Origin: an uncultured Novosphingobium sp.
Lineage (GTDB): Bacteria > Pseudomonadota > Alphaproteobacteria > Sphingomonadales > Sphingomonadaceae
DNA: 25,818 bases
Assembly (NCBI GenBank): GCA_937996535.1
Contig: CALKVF010000093.1
Coordinates: forward strand, 1-25,818
Direction of reading: 5' to 3'
Shown here: positions 21,858 to 25,818 of the stretch, piece after piece
How positions within the stretch are numbered: position 1 is the first letter of the stretch
How the letters are laid out: each line of letters starts with the position of its first letter
Notes under the pieces: generated by a model
The model's database searches: none
Seen by the model: only the letters and a program-made list of their open reading frames with translations
What the model was told of the DNA's origin: nothing
Program-made: the position numbers and the translations under genes

Positions 21858-22799
21858 TCACGCCAGCAGCTCGCGCGCGCGGAGGCAGTCGGCCTCCATC
21901 TGGGCGGTCAAGGCGTCCAGCGAATCGAACTTCGCCTCGGGCCGCAGGAAATGGTGGAAGCTGACTTCGATTTCCGCGCCATAGAGATCGCCGGAAAAAT
22001 CGAAGAAGTGCGGTTCGAGCAGTTCCTTGGGCGGATCGAAGCTGGGGCGGATGCCGAGGTTTGCCGCACCGTGGAGCAGCGTGCCGCGCAACGGGCCGCT
22101 TTCGATCAGGCCGGTCACCGCATAGATCCCGTAACGCGGGCGCAGATAGGTGCCGAGCGCGAGATTGGCGGTGGGAAAGCCGATCGTGCGGCCAACCTTA
22201 TCGCCGTGCTGCACTTCGCCGCGGATCGCGAAGGGGCGGGTGAGGAGGTGGGTGGCAAGTCCGCAGTCGCCCGCGATCAGGGCCTCGCGGATCCGGCTGG
22301 AGGACACCGCCGCGCCGTCCTCGGCCACCGGGCCAACCGCGCGCGCGGCCAGCCCGCAGGTCGCGCCAAGCTCGCGCAGGGTCGCCACGGTGCCGCTGCG
22401 GCCCTTGCCGAAAGTGAAATCCTCGCCGGTGACGACGCCCGCCGCGCCGAGCCGGGCAGACAATAGCTCGGTCACGAAATCGGCAGCGGTTGTTGCCGCC
22501 AGCGCGGCATCGAAGCCGAACACCAGCATCGCATCGGCCCCGGCCTCGGCGAACAGTTCTTCGCGCTGGTCAAGCGTGGTGAGGCGGAAGGGCGCGGCGT
22601 CGGGCGCGAAAAAGCGCACCGGGTGGGGATCGAAGGTGGCGATGATGCAGGGGCGGCCTTCGGCCCGGGCCCAGTCCAGCGCGGCCTTGGCCACGGCCTG
22701 GTGGCCGCTGTGGAACCCGTCAAAATTGCCCAGCGCGATCACCGCGCCGCGCAGGCTTTCAGCCATGGGCTGGCTGGCATCGAGCCGCAGGATGGTCAT
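21858..22799 (-). CDS. ribF: Bifunctional riboflavin kinase / FAD synthetase
   Basis: A 313-residue cytosolic enzyme making FMN and then FAD from riboflavin. The N-terminal adenylyltransferase domain has the nucleotide motif GNFDGFHSGHQAV (about 23-35), TFDPHPVRFF, and SSSRIREAL (about 166-174). The C-terminal flavokinase domain starts at GEVQHGDKVGRTIGFPTANL (PTAN motif) and continues to RYGIYAVTG. The ATG at 22799 overlaps the stop of the upstream dipeptidase gene as ATGA. No FMN riboswitch could precede it in this arrangement and none was seen. FAD supply links it loosely to etfBA. Confidence 0.96.
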   Translation of the reverse strand: MTILRLDASQPMAESLRGAVIALGNFDGFHSGHQAVAKAALDWARAEGRPCIIATFDPHPVRFFAPDAAPFRLTTLDQREELFAEAGADAMLVFGFDAALAATTAADFVTELLSARLGAAGVVTGEDFTFGKGRSGTVATLRELGATCGLAARAVGPVAEDGAAVSSSRIREALIAGDCGLATHLLTRPFAIRGEVQHGDKVGRTIGFPTANLALGTYLRPRYGIYAVTGLIESGPLRGTLLHGAANLGIRPSFDPPKELLEPHFFDFSGDLYGAEIEVSFHHFLRPEAKFDSLDALTAQMEADCLRARELLA

Positions 22800-23995
22800 T
22801 GCGCGGCCTGCGGTCGGGCGGGAAGCGCGGCATAGGGCAGCATGCCCTCGCGGATCACCCGCAGCGCATTGCCGCCCATTGCCTTGCGCACCTCATCAGG
22901 GCTGAAGCCTTCGTCGAGCAGCGCCTGGGTAACCTGCACCAGCTTGCTGGTGTCAAAGCGCACCGTGGTCGAGCCATCATAGTCGCTGCCCAGCGCGACC
23001 GTGTCGATGCCCACCAGATCGCGCACGTGGCGCATCGCCTTGGCAATCGCGCGGGGCGAAGTGTCGCACGCCGCGGCATCCCAATAGCCGATCCCGATCA
23101 CCCCGCCGGTGCGGGCCAGCGCGCGGATCTCGTCGTCGGAGAGGTTGCGGTTGACCTTGCAGGTCGCCTGGACCCCGCCGTGGCTGAACACCACCGGGCG
23201 GCGCGCCATCGCCAGCACTTCGCCGATGCAGGCATGGCTGCAATGGGCCACGTCGACGATCATCCCGGTGTTTTCCATCCGGCGCACCACCTGCCGCCCG
23301 AACGGGGTCAGCCCGGCCTTGGACACCCCGTGGAGCGATCCGGCCAGTTCGTTGTCGAAGAAGTGGGTCAGGCTGGCCATGCGAAAGCCGGCATCGCGGA
23401 ATCGGTCAAGGTTGGCGATATTGCCTTCCAGATCGTGCAGCCCCTCGATCGAGAGCAGCGCGCCGACCGGGCGATCCTTGCCCGCGCGCGCTTTCAGCAG
23501 CGCATCGAGCCCGGCGGGATCGCTGACCTTGGCGAGCTGACCGTTCGAGGTGGCCACCGCCCGGTCGAGCTTTTCACCGTGATACAGCGTGCGCTCGGCG
23601 AGCGAGGTCCAGGTGCGCGGCGGCTGGAGCTGGGCGATCGCCAGCGCGGTGATATTGTCGCTATCGCCGGTGTTGCGATCGTAGTTGAGCCCGCGCGGGG
23701 TCTTGCTGACCGAGGAGAACACCTGCAGCGCGACATTGCCGGCCTCCAGCCGGGGCAGGTCTTCGTGGCCGCGGCTGGCGCTGTCCAGCAGGCTGCGCCG
23801 CCACATCAGCGTATCGGAATGGAGATCGACGATGGCGAGCGTCTTGTGCAGGGCGAGCGCCCCTGCGCTGACCGGGATCAGCGGCTGGCCATCGATCCGG
23901 TTCATGCCCTTTTCAAGATAGCCGGGCGCGATCCCGAAAAAGCCGATGGCGGCGGCAACTGCCACGCCGAGTGGAATCCAGAACCGCTTGCGCAT
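22796..23995 (-). CDS. Membrane dipeptidase (renal dipeptidase family, M19)
   Basis: A 399-residue zinc metallopeptidase of family M19, probably anchored by one N-terminal segment (about 5-22, FWIPLGVAVAAAIGFFGI) and acting in the periplasm. Metal-site residues visible are H59 and D61 in VDLHSDTL, the bridging glutamate in LLSIEGLHDLEG, histidines in VDVAHCSHA and VFSHGGVQ, and the aspartate of LGSDYDGST. Typical substrates are L-Xaa-D/L-Xaa dipeptides; the real substrate is unknown. The ATG at 23995 is preferred over the adjacent GTG because AGGAGGGG (complement of about 24000-24007) is then correctly spaced. It lies between folA and ribF. Confidence 0.92.
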   Translation of the reverse strand: MRKRFWIPLGVAVAAAIGFFGIAPGYLEKGMNRIDGQPLIPVSAGALALHKTLAIVDLHSDTLMWRRSLLDSASRGHEDLPRLEAGNVALQVFSSVSKTPRGLNYDRNTGDSDNITALAIAQLQPPRTWTSLAERTLYHGEKLDRAVATSNGQLAKVSDPAGLDALLKARAGKDRPVGALLSIEGLHDLEGNIANLDRFRDAGFRMASLTHFFDNELAGSLHGVSKAGLTPFGRQVVRRMENTGMIVDVAHCSHACIGEVLAMARRPVVFSHGGVQATCKVNRNLSDDEIRALARTGGVIGIGYWDAAACDTSPRAIAKAMRHVRDLVGIDTVALGSDYDGSTTVRFDTSKLVQVTQALLDEGFSPDEVRKAMGGNALRVIREGMLPYAALPARPQAAQ

Positions 23996-24010
23996 CACCC
24001 CTCCTCGTTT

Positions 24011-24508
24011 TCAGGCAGTCTTACGCACCAGCGTGACGAAATCAAACGCCGGGTTGCGGCCCTCGGCCGGGTGGTGTTCGCGCCCGGTTTCGTGCCAGTC
24101 GGCGCGGTCGAAGTCGGGAAAGCGGGTGTCGCCCTCGGGCGCGGCGTGGACTTCGGTCAGCTCGATGCGGTGCGCCAGCGGCAGGGCTTCGGCATAGATC
24201 TGCGCGCCGCCGAAAATCACGATCTGCGGCGCATTGGCGAGTTTCAGCGCCTCGGCCAGCGATCCCGCGCGTTCGGCGCCGTCGGCCTGCCAGGCGCTAT
24301 CGCGGGTGATCACGATGTGGCGGCGTCCCGGCAGCAGCCCGGGCAGCGAATCGAAGGTCTTGCGCCCCATCACCAGCGGCTTGCCCATGGTCACCGATTT
24401 GACCCGGCGGAAATCTGCCGAGATGTGCCACGGCATCCCGCCGCCAGCCCCGATCACGCCGTTGTCGGCCACCGCGACGACGAGGAAGATGTCCGACTGG
24501 CTGGCCAA
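24011..24508 (-). CDS. folA: Dihydrofolate reductase
   Basis: NADPH-dependent reduction of dihydrofolate to tetrahydrofolate. The chosen TTG start gives 165 residues, the usual length, beginning ASQSDIFLVVAVADNGVIGAGG. Active-site region MPWHISADFRRVK contains the substrate-binding aspartate; GKPLVMGRKTFDSLPG and PGRRHIVITR are NADPH-binding elements, and FGGAQIYAEAL follows. Upstream in-frame ATGs lie inside purK and give an unrelated N-terminus. AGGA, overlapping the purK stop codon region (TAGGAC), is placed as the ribosome binding site for the TTG. The purK stop is only 10 bp upstream. A non-ATG start suggests low expression. Confidence 0.93.
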   Translation of the reverse strand: MASQSDIFLVVAVADNGVIGAGGGMPWHISADFRRVKSVTMGKPLVMGRKTFDSLPGLLPGRRHIVITRDSAWQADGAERAGSLAEALKLANAPQIVIFGGAQIYAEALPLAHRIELTEVHAAPEGDTRFPDFDRADWHETGREHHPAEGRNPAFDFVTLVRKTA

Positions 24509-24518
24509 GGCAGCGGTC

Positions 24519-25577
24519 CTAGAACCCGAGGCGGGTGACATGACCCATCTTGCGCCCGGGCCGGGCCGCGGCCTTGCCGTAAAGGTGCAGGTGATTGGCC
24601 GGATCGGACAGGATCTGGTCCCAATCGTGGGCGGCATCGCCGATCAGGTTGTGCATCGTCACGGCCTTGGCGGCGAGGCGGGTATCGCCCAGCGGCAAGC
24701 CGCAGATCGCGCGAATGTGGTTTTCGAACTGGCTGGTGACCGCGCCTTCGATCGTCCAGTGGCCCGAATTGTGGACCCGCGGGGCCATTTCGTTGAACAC
24801 CGGGCCATCGGCCGTGGCGAAGAATTCCAGCGTCAGCACGCCGACATAGTCAAGCGCGGCAGCCACCTTGGCCGCCAGTTCGCGGGCCGGCGCGATCTGT
24901 TCGAGCACCTGCCGCGCGGGCGGCAGGCTCGACGTGTCGAGGATCCCGCCAACGTGGACGTTCTCGGCGCTGTCCCAGAACACCACGGCGCCATCGCGCG
25001 CGCGGCACAGGATCACGCTGAATTCGTGGGTGAAGTGGATGAAGCCTTCATAGACCAGCGGCTGGTCGCCGATCCGCAGGCCTTCGGCCTCGTGATCGGC
25101 CATGATCCGCCACTGGCCCTTGCCGTCATAGCCTTCGCGCCGGGTCTTGAGGATCCCGGGCGCGCCGATTTCGGCGAGCGCGCGGGTTAGATCTTCGGCG
25201 GTATCGACCGCCATGAACGGGGCCGGGCGGCCGCCCAGCTCGGTCACGAAGCGCTTTTCGCTGAGCCGGTCCTGAGCCACTTCAAGCGCGCGTGCGCCGG
25301 GCAGCAGCCGCGCCGGACCCAGCGCGCCGAGCGGGGCCACGGGGACGTTTTCAAATTCGTAGGTGATCACCGCGCAGTCGGCGGCAAATTCGGCCAGCGC
25401 CGCCGCGTCATCATAGGCCGCGCGGGTGAACTCGGCGCAGACTTCGGCCGCGACCGAATCGGCCTCGGGCGCATAGACATGGCAGCGATAGCCCAGCTGG
25501 GCCGCCGCCATCGCCAGCATCCGGCCGAGCTGGCCGCCGCCCAGAATGCCGATGGTTTCGCCCGGTGCTACAATCAT
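24519..25577 (-). CDS. purK: N5-carboxyaminoimidazole ribonucleotide synthase
   Basis: A 352-residue ATP-grasp enzyme converting AIR, bicarbonate and ATP to N5-CAIR in de novo purine synthesis. N-terminal Rossmann-type signature GETIGILGGGQLGRMLAMAAAQLG (about 6-29), family motif CAVITYEFENVP (about 68-79), ATP-grasp elements PGILKTRREGYDGKGQ and VYEGFIHFTHEFSVI, and EMAPRVHNSGHWTIEG near 265-280. ATG start at 25577, five bases after the purE stop; the pair purE-purK is the standard arrangement. Confidence 0.97.
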   Translation of the reverse strand: MIVAPGETIGILGGGQLGRMLAMAAAQLGYRCHVYAPEADSVAAEVCAEFTRAAYDDAAALAEFAADCAVITYEFENVPVAPLGALGPARLLPGARALEVAQDRLSEKRFVTELGGRPAPFMAVDTAEDLTRALAEIGAPGILKTRREGYDGKGQWRIMADHEAEGLRIGDQPLVYEGFIHFTHEFSVILCRARDGAVVFWDSAENVHVGGILDTSSLPPARQVLEQIAPARELAAKVAAALDYVGVLTLEFFATADGPVFNEMAPRVHNSGHWTIEGAVTSQFENHIRAICGLPLGDTRLAAKAVTMHNLIGDAAHDWDQILSDPANHLHLYGKAAARPGRKMGHVTRLGF

Positions 25578-25582
25578 GCCGC

Positions 25583-25818
25583 TCAGCTCGGCCGCGCGGC
25601 GACGCTGGCGCTTTGCGCAGCGCGGAAGGCCTTGAGCCGCTCGGCCAGCGCCGGGTCGGTGGTGGCGAGGATCGCGGCGGCCAGCAGCCCGGCGTTGGTC
25701 GCCCCGGCTTCGCCGATCGCCAGCGTTCCGACCGGGATCCCGGCGGGCATCTGCACGATCGAGAGCAGGCTGTCCTGCCCCGACAGCGCGCGCGATTGCA
25801 CCGGCACGCCCAGCACCG
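25583..25818 (-). CDS. purE: N5-carboxyaminoimidazole ribonucleotide mutase (partial, 5' end outside window)
   Basis: The C-terminal 78 or so residues of class I PurE, which rearranges N5-CAIR to CAIR, the next step after PurK. Recognised by VLGVPVQSRALSGQDSLLSIVQ, MPAGIPVGTLAIGEAGATNAGLLAAAIL and the helical tail. The frame runs off the right edge of the window, so the start and the N-terminal GSxSD region are not visible. Stop TGA is at 25583-25585. Confidence 0.95.
   Translation of the reverse strand, partial: VLGVPVQSRALSGQDSLLSIVQMPAGIPVGTLAIGEAGATNAGLLAAAILATTDPALAERLKAFRAAQSASVAARPS

Noticed and set aside
22796..22850. FMN riboswitch before ribF
   Set aside because: ribF overlaps the preceding gene by four bases and there is no leader space for one.
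22799..24538. Plus-strand 579-codon frame opposite the dipeptidase and folA
   Set aside because: Shadow frame across two well-supported genes and their junction; no start signal or motif.
1..25818. CRISPR array, tRNA or rRNA genes, insertion sequences
   Set aside because: No regularly spaced repeats, cloverleaf-like segments, rRNA signatures or transposase-like proteins were found on reading both strands; small tRNAs could still be missed without a covariance search.

Overview
The window is a GC-rich, densely packed chromosomal segment of an alphaproteobacterium, most likely a member of the Sphingomonadales. The signs are a SciP/DUF1153 cell-cycle regulator, a DUF3035 lipoprotein beside lspA-ileS, an alphaproteobacterial CysQ-like phosphatase, and very short gene spacing with GTGA or ATGA stop/start overlaps. 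Apart from one low-GC gene or gene pair at about 9.3-10.5 kb, nearly everything is housekeeping. I saw no tRNA, rRNA, CRISPR array or insertion sequence.

Layout. 1-2011: the tail of an unidentified gene, then a short class I mannose-6-phosphate isomerase (manA) meeting the tRNA 2-thiouridylase mnmA tail to tail. 2012-2816: a small doubtful ORF overlapping the sciP homologue, with a terminator. 2817-3078: a stem-loop-rich intergenic region ending in a candidate promoter with an operator-like palindrome. 3079-9289: four close-packed genes for an RND adaptor, an RND pump, a DUF445 membrane protein and a GNAT acetyltransferase. 9290-10550: an AT-rich insert encoding an N-terminal domain of unknown function and a C-terminal TIR-like / nucleoside 2-deoxyribosyltransferase-like domain in two overlapping frames, closed by a strong bidirectional terminator. 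10572-12325: etfBA behind a 32-bp palindrome. 12421-13690: sucC with a perfect 18-bp terminator stem. 13858-16851: a CysQ-like phosphatase, an OmpA-type lipoprotein and a CorC/TlyC-type membrane protein. 16916-25818: a run of nine genes on the minus strand, read in the order purE-purK-folA-dipeptidase-ribF-gdpD-like-ileS-lspA-DUF3035, covering purine, folate and flavin synthesis, isoleucine charging and lipoprotein maturation.

How the parts relate. EtfAB feeds electrons from acyl-CoA and related flavin dehydrogenases to the quinone pool, and SucC is a TCA-cycle subunit whose usual partner sucD is not next to it here. LspA would process the lipoproteins encoded nearby (DUF3035 and the OmpA-type protein). 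The RND-DUF445-GNAT string looks like one envelope/efflux transcription unit.

The most unusual item is the low-GC gene at 9357-10516. A -1 shift at a TTTTTA run exactly restores the first strand of the TIR-like domain. It may be a programmed frameshift, a split two-protein gene, a recent disruption or a sequencing error. If intact, it is a good candidate for a horizontally acquired stress or anti-phage effector, but that role is inference only.
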